Shown here in pieces: positions 9,968 through 20,318 of a stretch of DNA of 46,459 nt. Each line of letters starts with the position of its first letter. Within the stretch, counting starts at the first letter, position 1. Source of the DNA: Gammaproteobacteria bacterium (GTDB lineage: Bacteria; Pseudomonadota; Gammaproteobacteria; GRL18); assembly GCA_015231865.1 (NCBI GenBank), contig JADGAU010000007.1, forward strand, positions 1 through 46,459. The letters are read 5' to 3'. Below the pieces are notes generated by a model. That model did not search any database. It was given only the letters and a program-made list of their open reading frames with translations, and was not told the origin of the DNA. A program made the position numbers and the translations under genes.

Positions 9968-10766
9968 TTGAAACTGTTTTATTAGAATACTCTAAAGCGA
10001 AACTAATGCGAAGTTTATCGCTAAAGGGTTGTTGATCAATATTGGCTTTAACGTGAAATACCTGATATAAATTCTCTTCAGTAAAAACTTCCTGTGGTTC
10101 TCCATAGGCAACTATTGAACCATTATTGAGTAAAAATACCTTATCGCAATAAGTTGCGGCAAGATTTAAATCATGTAAACAGGCAATAACCGTTATATCC
10201 ATTGATCTGGCAATATTGAGAATATCAATCTGATGATAAATATCCAGATGATTGGTCGGCTCATCAAGTAATAATAATTGTGGCTTTTGTACTATTGCTC
10301 TTGCAATCAAGGCTCGTTGTTTTTCACCGCCGGAAAGGACATGAAAATTTAAGTTAAGTTTATCAACAAGATCAACTTGCCGGGCTGCCTGGTGAATAAT
10401 TTTGTGATCACTGTTATCGCCAAAAGAAAGTAGCTTTTTATGGGGAATAAGTCCCATTGCAATAATTTCAAAGACGGTTAAATCAAATTGAATGGAAAGT
10501 TCTGGCAGAGGTTCTTGCGACATGACGGCCATTTGTTTCGCAATATCACGGCGACTAAGATTATTTAAAGGTTGGTTCTTATAAGATATATTTCCTGAAA
10601 GTGGAATGTTTTTACCATAGAGACAATTTAATAAACTTGTTTTTCCGGAACCATTGGGTCCGACTAGGCCGATAAATTCATTTTCTTTAATAGAAAAATT
10701 TATATTGGAAAGAATATTCTGACCACTAATAGACCAATTTAGCGACTTAGCTTGAATAAGATCCAT
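9960..10766 (-). CDS. btuD: Cobalamin ABC transporter ATP-binding protein
   Basis: GPNGSGKTSLL Walker A, LSGGEKQRALIARAIVQKPQLLLLDEPTNHLD. Confidence 0.9.
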   Translation of the reverse strand: MDLIQAKSLNWSISGQNILSNINFSIKENEFIGLVGPNGSGKTSLLNCLYGKNIPLSGNISYKNQPLNNLSRRDIAKQMAVMSQEPLPELSIQFDLTVFEIIAMGLIPHKKLLSFGDNSDHKIIHQAARQVDLVDKLNLNFHVLSGGEKQRALIARAIVQKPQLLLLDEPTNHLDIYHQIDILNIARSMDITVIACLHDLNLAATYCDKVFLLNNGSIVAYGEPQEVFTEENLYQVFHVKANIDQQPFSDKLRISFALEYSNKTVSND

Positions 10767-10784
10767 TAGCGGTCAGTGAATAAT

Positions 10785-12668
10785 TTAATATGTGTAATGA
10801 GCAGAGATATAAACAGTACGATCAGGCTGCTGGTAATCATTACCATTAAAATCTTTAGTTAAAGTATATTGTTTATCAAATACATTGTTTACTTTTGCCT
10901 TAAGTGTCCAGTTTTTATTAACTTCCCAGGCAGTTCTTAAATTGAGGACGCCATAACCGGGAATATAATCTTGCTCATCAATTTTATTATAGCGACCAGA
11001 AGATAAGATAGCTGACGCGCCATAAGAGAGACCATTATTTTGATAATCCAGAGAAATAGAGGCATTACGTTTACTTCTTCTGGATAAGGTATGTCCAGTG
11101 TCATCATCAACAGGATTATTGGTAGATAATTGTGTTTGTAATAACCAGTTCTGATACTTCTGCTGAATAGTAAGTTCTATTCCTTTAATCTTAGCCTTGT
11201 TTACATTTTCCATCATAGAAATATCGGGGTAAGAATTAACATAAGCAATTAATTGTTCTATTTCAGTCTGATAATAATTTAGACTATAGGAAGAGCTATG
11301 AGTTTTATAGCTGATACCTAAATCAGCACTGGTAGATTGTTCAGGTTTTAAATCAGGGTTACCCTTAAAATAGGCATCAGCAGGCCAATATAAATCATTA
11401 AATGTGGGTGCTTTAAAAGCTGTTGCAAGTGATGCAGTTAAACGTAATTGCTGTGTTAAAGCATATCCACCATTAATCCCCCAGGTTGTATGAGAACCAA
11501 AAGCTTCATTATCATCATATCGTAAGGATAATTGAGCATCAATTTGTTCTCCATAATGAATAAATTGACCATAAATTGCTGAATTATCCCGAGAGTCAGC
11601 AGAAAAGTTGGTGCTGCTATTAACCTTATCCACTTGATAGTCGCTACCTAAAGTGAATAAATTAGCATCATTTATTTGAAATTCATTTTGCCAGTTAAAT
11701 AACTCGGTTGTGGTTTTAAAAGAGGTGTAGCCCTCGACCCAATAAGCATTATTGGCGCCTAGATTATGTAAATGGTTTTCCTGATTATCTTTGGATTGAC
11801 CAGCCTTAAACTTCATTGTATACCAGTTGCTAATATTGATATCCAGGCCAATATTCATTGCTTGTTGGTCAAATTCCAGGTGAGTTTTATCATCACTATA
11901 ACCATCAAAAAAAGACTTTCCCTGGCTATTTAAAAACATCGCCGACATTTGAAATTTTTCATTAAAACGGTGTTGGCCATTTAAAGATAGCGCATAATTG
12001 TTATAGCCGTCATTATCACTATCTCCGCTATTTTTAACACCATAAGAATCGTATCCTAGAAAGTCATAACCATTTGTCTCCATGGCAGACAGGCTGGCAG
12101 TCAGTTGTGAGGACTGATTAGCCAGAGTGAAATTTAAGCCCAGATCCTTAGTATCATCTGACCCACCACCAATATTAGCCTGAAAAGAATTTTTTTCGGC
12201 ATTATTGGTAAATATCTGTATAACACCGCCAATTGCTTCAGAGCCATAAAGACTTGAGCGGGAGCCTCGAACAACTTCAATACGTTCTATTTGCGCAATA
12301 GGTAAAAATTGAATTGCCGTTGTGCCCACAGTAGCAGAATGAATTGGCATTCCATCAACTAATATCAGAACATGTCCACTATTGGTGCCTCTTAAACTAA
12401 TAGATGAATTGCTGCCCAGGCCACCATCAGCTGAAAGGCTAATGCCAGGTATAGTTTGTAAAACTTCGTATAAAGATTTAGCTTGAATACGTTTTATATC
12501 ATCACGGCTAATAATTGAAACAGGGAACAAAGTTTCGTCAACAGTATCCGCAGTTCTTGTTGCAGTGACTACTATCGAAGGAATATCATTCATTTCAGTA
12601 GCAGATGCAAAACCTGATGAAGCAATAAAAAAGGCAAGTAAAGACGTACTCGTCTTATTAATAGACAT
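10785..12668 (-). CDS. btuB: TonB-dependent vitamin B12 receptor
   Basis: TonB-box/plug pattern SIVVTATRTADTVDE...LYEVLQTIPGISLS...SSISLRGTNSGHVLILVDGMP; beta barrel to C-terminal aromatic residue; ORF opens at 12689 but GGGAG-N5-ATG places the start at 12668. Confidence 0.92.
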   Translation of the reverse strand: MSINKTSTSLLAFFIASSGFASATEMNDIPSIVVTATRTADTVDETLFPVSIISRDDIKRIQAKSLYEVLQTIPGISLSADGGLGSNSSISLRGTNSGHVLILVDGMPIHSATVGTTAIQFLPIAQIERIEVVRGSRSSLYGSEAIGGVIQIFTNNAEKNSFQANIGGGSDDTKDLGLNFTLANQSSQLTASLSAMETNGYDFLGYDSYGVKNSGDSDNDGYNNYALSLNGQHRFNEKFQMSAMFLNSQGKSFFDGYSDDKTHLEFDQQAMNIGLDINISNWYTMKFKAGQSKDNQENHLHNLGANNAYWVEGYTSFKTTTELFNWQNEFQINDANLFTLGSDYQVDKVNSSTNFSADSRDNSAIYGQFIHYGEQIDAQLSLRYDDNEAFGSHTTWGINGGYALTQQLRLTASLATAFKAPTFNDLYWPADAYFKGNPDLKPEQSTSADLGISYKTHSSSYSLNYYQTEIEQLIAYVNSYPDISMMENVNKAKIKGIELTIQQKYQNWLLQTQLSTNNPVDDDTGHTLSRRSKRNASISLDYQNNGLSYGASAILSSGRYNKIDEQDYIPGYGVLNLRTAWEVNKNWTLKAKVNNVFDKQYTLTKDFNGNDYQQPDRTVYISAHYTY

Positions 12669-12714
12669 AAAAACTCCCAAACACCCCACCGGTGTTGTTC
12701 AAAAGTAAAAAGAG

Positions 12715-12925
12715 TAACCATCCCCAGAAGGTTAACAAGGTTTTTTACCGGTCTCCGGGCTCATAAAGGAAGCGATTGCTATATTAAACTCAGCCTTCCC
12801 ATATTCTTCAATACAGTGGCTAATGTGAGTTTATACTTTATATACCGTTGCGGGGGCAGCACTGGGGTTTAACCAGTTTCCCTGTTAGTTAGAATAAAAT
12901 ACTAATTAACGTAAAAAGCGTGGGT
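12715..12925 (-). promoter_or_regulatory. Cobalamin riboswitch controlling btuB-btuD-btuC-btuF
   Basis: Minus strand reads TAACAGGGAAACTGGTTTAAA.. CCCCAGTGCTGCCCCCGCAACGGTA...AGCCACTG...GGAAGGC...GAGCCCGGAGACCGG, i.e. the GCCCCCGCAAC, GCCACTG and B12-box blocks in order, directly upstream of btuB. Confidence 0.93.
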
Positions 12926-12950
12926 ATTTTACGAAGCTTAAGTGTTTGGG

Positions 12951-13559
12951 TCAACTGAACTTAATAATTTCTTTATTAGTGATTAGATAATTTAGGGGAA
13001 TATCCCAATTTTCAACAGGAATTTTATCCAGTTCCTGAATATCATGAGCAACACCAATTAAAATAGGTTTTTCGGCTTTTTTATGTTTCATAAAATCAAG
13101 ACTTCTATCGTAAAAACCACCACCCATGCCTAATCGATTGCCATTACGATCAAATCCAACCAGAGGCATTAAAATAATATCCATATCCTGTGCGTGATAG
13201 CATTCGGCCTTGTTGTATAGTGGTTCTTTAATACCAAACTTATTTTTAATTAATTTTCGATTGTCTATATAAGGTAGAAATACTAAGAAGTTCTTATTAT
13301 TCGGATCAAGAACAGGTAAAAATAATATAAAATTTTCCTGCCATGCTGGTTCAATAAAAGGGGTAAGGTTTATTTCTCCATCATTAGCTAAATAAACCGC
13401 TATTTTAATGTTAGTAGTTTCTATCGTATCGAATAATTTAAGTAAATTTAAATTTAACGCAATAGAATTTTGCTGCTGAGTAAAATCAGATAACTCACGT
13501 CTTTTTTGACGTAATTGTTTGCGTAAAAGTAGGCGAAGTTGATGTGGAGCGTTAGACAT
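12951..13559 (-). CDS. ygfA: 5-formyltetrahydrofolate cyclo-ligase family protein
   Basis: LRKQLRQKRRELS...AVYLANDGEINLTPF...DIILMPLVGFDRNGNRLGMGGGFYDRSL. Confidence 0.92.
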   Translation of the reverse strand: MSNAPHQLRLLLRKQLRQKRRELSDFTQQQNSIALNLNLLKLFDTIETTNIKIAVYLANDGEINLTPFIEPAWQENFILFLPVLDPNNKNFLVFLPYIDNRKLIKNKFGIKEPLYNKAECYHAQDMDIILMPLVGFDRNGNRLGMGGGFYDRSLDFMKHKKAEKPILIGVAHDIQELDKIPVENWDIPLNYLITNKEIIKFS

Positions 13560-13711
13560 ATGAAGTACTGTGATAAAATATAATAGCCTCTTGTTTACTA
13601 TGATCTTTTAAATCCATATTTTTAATTTTTAAATAGATTCGGAACAATTTTATAACAATATCAGTTCGTTAAGCTCGTTTTTAATTTTAATCAGTTGAAG
13701 TGAGTTTAAAG

Positions 13712-13910
13712 ATTGGGCGGGAGCACAACAAAAACCGTGGCAGCCTATCGCTCTTGAACCGTAAAGGTTCAAGTGGGAAATGCTATCTGCAAATTAGGCT
13801 CTTCAACTAAGTGAATATGCGCACAGTGCAGATAAACCAGTTCCCGGGGTATTATTTAAGGCTCAAGAAGTACCCAGGTGCTTACATGTCTTTGGAGGAA
13901 CTCCCAAAAT
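13712..13910 (-). ncRNA. ssrS: 6S RNA
   Basis: Minus strand contains GAAGAGCCTAATTTGCAGATAGC...CCACTTGAACCTTTACGGTTCAAGAGCGATAGGCTGCC, which aligns by eye with the E. coli 6S 3' half (GAAGCCUUAAAACUGCGACGAC...CCUUGAACCAAGGGUUCAAGGGUUACAGCCUGCGGC); closing stem GGGAG/CTCCC; lies upstream of ygfA, the usual synteny. Ends approximate. Confidence 0.8.
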
Positions 13911-14070
13911 AACGGCACTCTTTGCAAACGGAGGCTTCGTTATGGTTAATTATTACAATAAACATTGGCTTTGTCTATGCTGAGTTGGTTTTTAATGATA
14001 AATAGATTATCTCATTTCATTATAACTAAGCTTGAACATGGCTAATGGAGCACCAAACAGTGACTTATTT

Positions 14071-14637
14071 TTATTGTGATGGTTTAAAATCAGGCGGTAC
14101 ACCATATGGAGATACACTTTCAGGTAGGTTGCTGTTTATAGGTAAATTTTTTGGTAATATTTCTTTTTGTGGATTATTGATAAGTGGAAATTTTTCTTTC
14201 TCGATATAAATAATGCTACTGGAAGGGACTTTATGGCCAGCTTCATACATACAAGTGGAATATATAGAATCATAATAGATTTGTTTTTTTAAACGGAAAT
14301 CATCGGTAGTTGTTAAACCACCAATAATGCCTCCGGAAACCGCACCTCTAGCCACGCTTTTGTGCCTACCTCCAAAAACGCTACCTAAAATACCGCCGAT
14401 GATTGTACCAATAACAATATTGTCATTAGTTTTTTGATTTGTTGCGTAGCTTGAATACCTTTCTTCAACTTCAATAGCAGCCCGTGTTGAACATACTTGT
14501 TTATCTTTAAGATAAGTTGAATAGTTTTTTTTACTGCCGGGCAGGACTCTAACCGTTGATGATTCAGGTATTGTCGAACATGCAGATAAAAACAAACTGC
14601 TAACTAAAATAGTAACGAATGTTTGTTTCGTTTTCAT
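14071..14637 (-). CDS. Putative lipoprotein with glycine-zipper segment
   Basis: Lipobox SLFLSACS; IVIGTIIGGILGSVFGG...AVSGGIIGGL. Confidence 0.6.
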   Translation of the reverse strand: MKTKQTFVTILVSSLFLSACSTIPESSTVRVLPGSKKNYSTYLKDKQVCSTRAAIEVEERYSSYATNQKTNDNIVIGTIIGGILGSVFGGRHKSVARGAVSGGIIGGLTTTDDFRLKKQIYYDSIYSTCMYEAGHKVPSSSIIYIEKEKFPLINNPQKEILPKNLPINSNLPESVSPYGVPPDFKPSQ

Positions 14638-14648
14638 AGTATTCCTGT

Positions 14649-15044
14649 TTATTGCTTGGGTTTATGAGGAACAACCTGCATCCAGCCTTTAGGGCATGCT
14701 TCTACTTGCGGATAATAACCTTCAGGATCTTTACAATAGTACCAGTAGTTTTCAGGTTTGATTTTTGATGTTTGCTCAGATCCTGAAGGAACATCTTTTT
14801 CTATATAAATTTCTGGTTCTTTTTCAATTACCATAGTTTCATTCGGTAATACAATGACAGGAGAACGATAAAAGTTTCTATAAGGACGACGATAGCCATA
14901 ATGGTGGTAATCTCGAAAATGGCGAGAGTTATGGTGATTGCGGTAGTAATCAGGGTACAAGCCTAGCGATAAACTATATCTTGTGTCAGCATTTGCCGGT
15001 ACAATAAATATAAAAGCCAAAAACAAAAATATAATTGATTTCAT
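14649..15044 (-). CDS. Small exported protein, uncharacterised
   Basis: Signal peptide MKSIIFLFLAFIFIVPANA; His/Tyr/Arg-rich central region. Confidence 0.5.
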   Translation of the reverse strand: MKSIIFLFLAFIFIVPANADTRYSLSLGLYPDYYRNHHNSRHFRDYHHYGYRRPYRNFYRSPVIVLPNETMVIEKEPEIYIEKDVPSGSEQTSKIKPENYWYYCKDPEGYYPQVEACPKGWMQVVPHKPKQ

Positions 15045-15188
15045 GCCTTTTTCCTCTTAATTGAATTTTGTTTCAATATATACATCTTATGCCCATTTTG
15101 TTTCTAAATTATTTCATTTTCAAAAATTATGGGTGTATATCCTATCAGACAGGGATAGGACTTCACTTTCTTTGCTTCAGCCGATAGT

Positions 15189-15755
15189 TTATTGTCGAAT
15201 AATCTCGCCAGTCAATAGATCGATAATTTGTGAAGGTTTTGAGTTCTCGTTTACTTCACCATCAATGATATAATCTAAAAGATTATTAAATTGTTTATGT
15301 ATTTCCTTAACATTACCACAGGTAGCTTGCCCTGATATATTGGCGCTAGTTGAAGTTATCGGTTGTTGCAAAGCATTACAAATTGATTGAATAATAGGGT
15401 GGCTAGAAGTTCGGATGGCTATTTTCTTGTCATCAGATAAATGCTTGCCGCAAAGTAATTCTGATAAGTGAGGTAATGCGGGAACTATCCAGGTTGTAGC
15501 TTGTGTTGCAGATTGAATTGTTCGCTGTTGTTGAGACGATAATGGCTGGATAAAATCTTTAAATTGCGCAAGCTCATGGGCAATAATTATTAATCCTTTG
15601 TTGCCGGGGCGCTGCTTAAGCGATAATAATTTTTCAATGGCAGAATCTTGTTTTGGATCACAGCCTAACCCATAAACTGTTTCTGTTGGATAAGCGATAA
15701 CACCACCGTTTAAGATGATATGACATGCCTCTTTAATGATATTTTTATAATTCAA
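15189..15755 (-). CDS. tsaC: L-threonylcarbamoyladenylate synthase (Sua5/YciO/YrdC family)
   Basis: GGVIAYPTETVYGLGCDP, KQRPGNKGLIIIAHEL, PITSTSANISGQ. Confidence 0.92.
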   Translation of the reverse strand: MNYKNIIKEACHIILNGGVIAYPTETVYGLGCDPKQDSAIEKLLSLKQRPGNKGLIIIAHELAQFKDFIQPLSSQQQRTIQSATQATTWIVPALPHLSELLCGKHLSDDKKIAIRTSSHPIIQSICNALQQPITSTSANISGQATCGNVKEIHKQFNNLLDYIIDGEVNENSKPSQIIDLLTGEIIRQ

Positions 15756-15760
15756 CCAGT

Positions 15761-16237
15761 TTAGTGTTGCATATGGCTTTGGTCAAAGACAATATTTTCA
15801 ATCCAGGAAAATGCACCTTCTGAACCGGAAATATTAAATAGAACCATTAAGCTAGTCCATTGTATTTGTTCTAGATTAATTTGTTCAGTTTCCAGGGCTA
15901 AAGCACGTTCAATAACAATTTCCCGTAAACTAAAATCTAATATGCCCATGTCTTCCATATAGTATAAAAACCCACGAGCTTCTGTCGATAATTGTTCCTG
16001 CTCAAAAGAATCATAAATTCTGTTTGGAAAGTTATTGCCTTCTGCAAACTGGAATTGATAGGACTTTAATTTAGATAAATCTTCCAGCCATTCAAATGCC
16101 TTACCAATATTTTTTTGTCCAAAGCCGGCTAAAGACAATTCATTTTCAACAGAACTGCCAAGTGGAATTTGTTCAGAGTCTTCGTCCATATAGCTTTCAA
16201 ATAAATATTTTAATACATCAATGACATTTTCTTTCAT
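15761..16237 (-). CDS. smg: Smg family protein (DUF494)
   Basis: MKENVIDVLKYLFESYMD...LSLAGFGQKNIGKAFEWLEDL; adjacent to dprA and tsaC. Confidence 0.85.
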   Translation of the reverse strand: MKENVIDVLKYLFESYMDEDSEQIPLGSSVENELSLAGFGQKNIGKAFEWLEDLSKLKSYQFQFAEGNNFPNRIYDSFEQEQLSTEARGFLYYMEDMGILDFSLREIVIERALALETEQINLEQIQWTSLMVLFNISGSEGAFSWIENIVFDQSHMQH

Positions 16238-16342
16238 CTCGATCCTTTTGTGTCTTAATCATGTTAGGTTGATTTTATAAAGATTATGGGGGTGGAGTCA
16301 ATCAAGCATCTGAAAGATCAACAATCTAGTTTTAAGACTTAT

Positions 16343-17533
16343 TTATAAACTAATACGGCCATCGGGGTAAAGTTTTATCTTTCCTTCAAGTTCTAGTATT
16401 GACAATTGGGCATTGACCTGATTAATTTCAAGTTGGCATCGTTCGCATAATTCATCAATACTAATGGGTTCATAATCAATAAATTCAAAAATTGCTAATT
16501 GATTGTCAGAGCAAGGCAGATTTTCGTTCGACAATGAGTTTGGCTCAGGTTTAACAGCATCGGAATTTTCTTTTGTTTCATTCCTTTGATGTAAATTAAG
16601 GCTGGCAGCTGAAATCAGTAGAGGAGAAATTTCTTCGATAATATCCTGTGCGTTTTCAACCAGTTTGGCGCCCTGTTTAATTAATTGATGACAGCCTCGT
16701 GCTAAAGGATTATGTATTGAACCGGGAATGGCAAACACTTCTCTTCCTTGTTCTAATGCAGATTTAGCTGTAATCAGTGAGCCACTTTTAAGGGCTGCTT
16801 CAACAACTAGAGTCCCGACAGATAAGCCACTAATTAATTGATTTCTACGTGGAAAATTACTTTTATTCGGTCCTGTTCCAAGCGCAAATTCAGATATTAA
16901 TAAACCGCAATCTGCAATCTGATAAGCCAGTTCTTTATGTTTGGCCGGATAAATTCTATCAAGCCCGGTACCGGTGACTGCAATTGTTGGCTGATGATTA
17001 TCAATACACGCCTGGTGACACGCGGCATCAATTCCTAAGGCCATGCCACTGGTAATTACCATCCCGGCACAACTTAAGTAGGCAGCAAAGTCATAAGCTG
17101 TTTGTTCACCGGATTTTGTTGGGTTACGACTACCAACAATCGCAAATTGAATCGTCTTTAATAAATCTATGTTACCTTTGGCATATAAAACTGGCGGCGG
17201 CGCATAAATAGTTTTAAGCAAATTAGGATAATCTGGATCATCATAAACAATAATATGATTTTCAGCGCTTTCCTGCCATTGTATTGTGGCATCAAAATGA
17301 TCCCAGTTAACATTTTTAAGATCTGATTCAATATCTTGTAGCTGTTCTAAGTTTGCATTTTTAATATCATTAAAGTCACTTTTAGAATTTTTACAAAGTT
17401 CAATAATGAGGTTTTTATCTGTGAATAAACTGGCTATCGTTAATTGTCGATAAGCAAGTTCTTCAACAATAAAACGATAAAATGAATAGCCAACTTTAGG
17501 CGTACTTGCCAGTGCTAAATGGTATTTTAGCAT
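16343..17533 (-). CDS. dprA: DNA processing protein DprA/Smf
   Basis: FAIVGSRNPTKSGEQTAYDFA, SGMALGIDAACHQACI, GTGLDRIYPAKHKEL, FPRRNQLISGLS. Confidence 0.93.
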   Translation of the reverse strand: MLKYHLALASTPKVGYSFYRFIVEELAYRQLTIASLFTDKNLIIELCKNSKSDFNDIKNANLEQLQDIESDLKNVNWDHFDATIQWQESAENHIIVYDDPDYPNLLKTIYAPPPVLYAKGNIDLLKTIQFAIVGSRNPTKSGEQTAYDFAAYLSCAGMVITSGMALGIDAACHQACIDNHQPTIAVTGTGLDRIYPAKHKELAYQIADCGLLISEFALGTGPNKSNFPRRNQLISGLSVGTLVVEAALKSGSLITAKSALEQGREVFAIPGSIHNPLARGCHQLIKQGAKLVENAQDIIEEISPLLISAASLNLHQRNETKENSDAVKPEPNSLSNENLPCSDNQLAIFEFIDYEPISIDELCERCQLEINQVNAQLSILELEGKIKLYPDGRISL

Positions 17534-17549
17534 CCAGGTTATGGTTATA

Positions 17550-18722
17550 TTAGTATTGCTTTACGTAAGGAGACGCAACAACATCCCCAATTCTAACTTC
17601 AGAAGTAGAATCCATAATCATGGCATAACTGACTTTTTCAAAAGTACTAAAGATTAAAAGATATCCTATGCGCTCATGAGGTAGTTGAACTTCATTTTTC
17701 TTGATGCTCAAAGCTCGAAGATAGCCGTTGTCTTCTTCAAAAACGACGGGTTCTTTATTAGGATCATAAGGGTCAATCATTTTTCTACCTTTACGGTAAA
17801 TATGAAAAACATCACCAACAACAACATTATCCTGTTTACCAAAATTAATAATAGCAATATCCGTTGCTGCAACATGGGTTAAGCTTGGGCTAACACCTGA
17901 TGATAGTTGAGCAAGGATAGTTCCAGTCTTAGCTGTTTGGGCTGCTTTAGGCATAAAATGGCTATTGTAGTTGTCATTATTTAGTGGTAACAAGCGTGAA
18001 CCATTAAGTACTTCAGCTCGGGCCTTATTAATTTTGAACTTTGAAACCTGTTCTTCCGTTTTTGCCAGACGTGTTATATGGCCTTCACCTAAATATACGG
18101 CTTCATAAGCTAATATTTCTTCTTTATTTGCTGGGTTTGTTATTGTTCTACCTTTACGATAAATTCCATATTGATTGACTTCAGAATCAGGTGAAACGCC
18201 TCTAACATAAACTGAGTAATCAGTTGCGGTTAATAAATGTTCTTCAGATGTATCTAAAACATAGGGTGCCATTTGAAGTGTCTCGGCTTCAACAATTCTG
18301 TTTTGGATTAGGAATGGGGCTAAGTCACCAAGAGGAATCGTAGGAATTGCTAAATCAAGCTTTTCGATTCTTTTATGAGGTGATAATTTATAGGTTGGAC
18401 GCTGGCCTGAATTATTTCTTCTTAAAACAGGTTTGCCATTTACATAAACTAAATAAATAACATCTCCCGGGTAAATCAAATGAGGGTTTTGTATTTGTGA
18501 ATTGATATCCCAAATTTCTGGCCACTGCCAGGGGTGTTGTAAAAATTCACCTGAAATATCCCAAAGTGTATCGCCTTTAACGACAGTATATTTTTGTGGA
18601 TGATTTTCTTTTAAAGTAATTTTTTCTGCATAAACAGTTTGAGTAAAAATAAAACATAACGTAAAGCATAGCAATACAAGTTTAGTGAATAAATTAAGTT
18701 GAAAACTATCAGTCTGTTTCAT
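17550..18722 (-). CDS. LysM domain exported protein
   Basis: Signal peptide followed by KYTVVKGDTLWDISGEFLQHPWQWPEIWDINSQIQNPHLIYPGDVIYL. Confidence 0.85.
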   Translation of the reverse strand: MKQTDSFQLNLFTKLVLLCFTLCFIFTQTVYAEKITLKENHPQKYTVVKGDTLWDISGEFLQHPWQWPEIWDINSQIQNPHLIYPGDVIYLVYVNGKPVLRRNNSGQRPTYKLSPHKRIEKLDLAIPTIPLGDLAPFLIQNRIVEAETLQMAPYVLDTSEEHLLTATDYSVYVRGVSPDSEVNQYGIYRKGRTITNPANKEEILAYEAVYLGEGHITRLAKTEEQVSKFKINKARAEVLNGSRLLPLNNDNYNSHFMPKAAQTAKTGTILAQLSSGVSPSLTHVAATDIAIINFGKQDNVVVGDVFHIYRKGRKMIDPYDPNKEPVVFEEDNGYLRALSIKKNEVQLPHERIGYLLIFSTFEKVSYAMIMDSTSEVRIGDVVASPYVKQY

Positions 18723-18868
18723 CTGTCATCTCTTGTTATTTGGGTATAAGTATTTTTCTATAATAATATCTTACTTGTATGTTTTCATATAACTGCATGA
18801 AAAACAAGCCATTAGTGTTTAATTTTATTGTTTTATTATAAAACAAGCTATTGCTAATCCAATTTTAA

Positions 18869-20101
18869 TCAATTTTTACGAATTGCCCCTGATTCTTTTG
18901 CTGCTTCGGCAACGGCTGTAGACACATATTCATTTAATCTTGGGTCAAATGGCGTTGGAATAATATAATTTGGACCAAAACTTAAATCATCTAATTGATA
19001 TTTATCTAAAACTTCTTGTGGCACAGGCTCTTGAGCAAGTTTAGCGAGTGCTTTTGCTGCAGCAATAAACATCGGTTTATTAATCGCTGTTGCTTTTGCA
19101 TCCAGGGCGCCACGGAAAATATAAGGAAAACCAAGCACATTGTTAACCTGGTTTGGATAATCAGAACGGCCTGTTGCAACAATTGCATCATCACGAGTTG
19201 CGTGAATAAGTTCAGGCGTAATTTCTGGATCCGGGTTAGACAAGGCAAATATAATTGGTTTAGCAGCCATTGATTGAATCATTTCAGCTGAAATAATATT
19301 GGGACCTGATACACCAATGACAACATCAGCAGCTTTCATTGCGTCTGCTAAGGTTCTATCGTTTGTTTTTGTCGCATAAGCTTGTTTGTACTTATTTAAA
19401 TCATCACGTTTATCTTGAACAACGCCCTGACGGTCGACCATATTAATTTGTTCTTTGCGCACTCCAAGTTCTAATAATAGATTCATAGAAGCAATGCCTG
19501 CCGAACCTGCGCCAATACAAACTATTTTTATTTCATCCAATTGTTTATTTTGGATTGTTAAGGCATTTATAATGGCTGCAGAAATAATAATGGCGGTTCC
19601 ATGTTGATCATCATGAAATACAGGTATATCCAGCTTTTCTTTAAGCTGTTGTTCGATTTCAAAACAAGCAGGCGCAGCAATATCTTCTAAATTGATTCCG
19701 CCAAATGTCGGAGCAATATCAACTACGGTACGAACAACGTCATCAACATTGGTTGAATTCAATTCGATATCAAAAACATCAATATTGGCAAATTTTTTAA
19801 ATAAAATCCCTTTACCTTCCATAACCGGTTTGCCTGCAATAGGACCTACATTACCTAAGCCTAATACCGCAGTGCCATTGCTGATGACTGCAACCAGATT
19901 GCCTTTAGAGGTATATTGGTAGGCCAAACTTTTATCTTCAGCAATTTCTCTTACAGGTGCGGCAACACCAGGCGTATAGGCAAGTGCCAAATCATCCTGA
20001 CTTTCACAAGATTTACTTGGCGTTACAGAAATTTTGCCAGGCTGAGGTTGTGAGTGATACTTTAATGCCAGCTCTTTAAGCGTTTTTTTATCCAGTTTCA
20101 T
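18869..20101 (-). CDS. NAD(P)-dependent malic enzyme without a phosphotransacetylase domain
   Basis: [83 protein letters not shown] opens at 20179, [16 protein letters not shown] start at 20101 more likely. Confidence 0.92.
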   Translation of the reverse strand: MKLDKKTLKELALKYHSQPQPGKISVTPSKSCESQDDLALAYTPGVAAPVREIAEDKSLAYQYTSKGNLVAVISNGTAVLGLGNVGPIAGKPVMEGKGILFKKFANIDVFDIELNSTNVDDVVRTVVDIAPTFGGINLEDIAAPACFEIEQQLKEKLDIPVFHDDQHGTAIIISAAIINALTIQNKQLDEIKIVCIGAGSAGIASMNLLLELGVRKEQINMVDRQGVVQDKRDDLNKYKQAYATKTNDRTLADAMKAADVVIGVSGPNIISAEMIQSMAAKPIIFALSNPDPEITPELIHATRDDAIVATGRSDYPNQVNNVLGFPYIFRGALDAKATAINKPMFIAAAKALAKLAQEPVPQEVLDKYQLDDLSFGPNYIIPTPFDPRLNEYVSTAVAEAAKESGAIRKN

Positions 20102-20318
20102 GATCGGTTTTGTTTGATATTTAAATAAAAATGATAGTATATACTTCTGGTATTTTAAAATACACGTTTTGTTATTCAAATACTTAGAAAATCTTTAGTT
20201 TTTTAGATTGAAGTATATTAAAAATCGACTAAGCTATAAGGGTTAGGGACAACACACCATTATCCAAATCATGTAACGATAATTTAATTAATGAATACGT
20301 CGAGTAACTGAAAAGTTG

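Noticed and set aside
15061-15273. 70-aa ORF overlapping tsaC on the opposite strand
   Set aside because: Overlaps the conserved tsaC 3' end and shows no family pattern.
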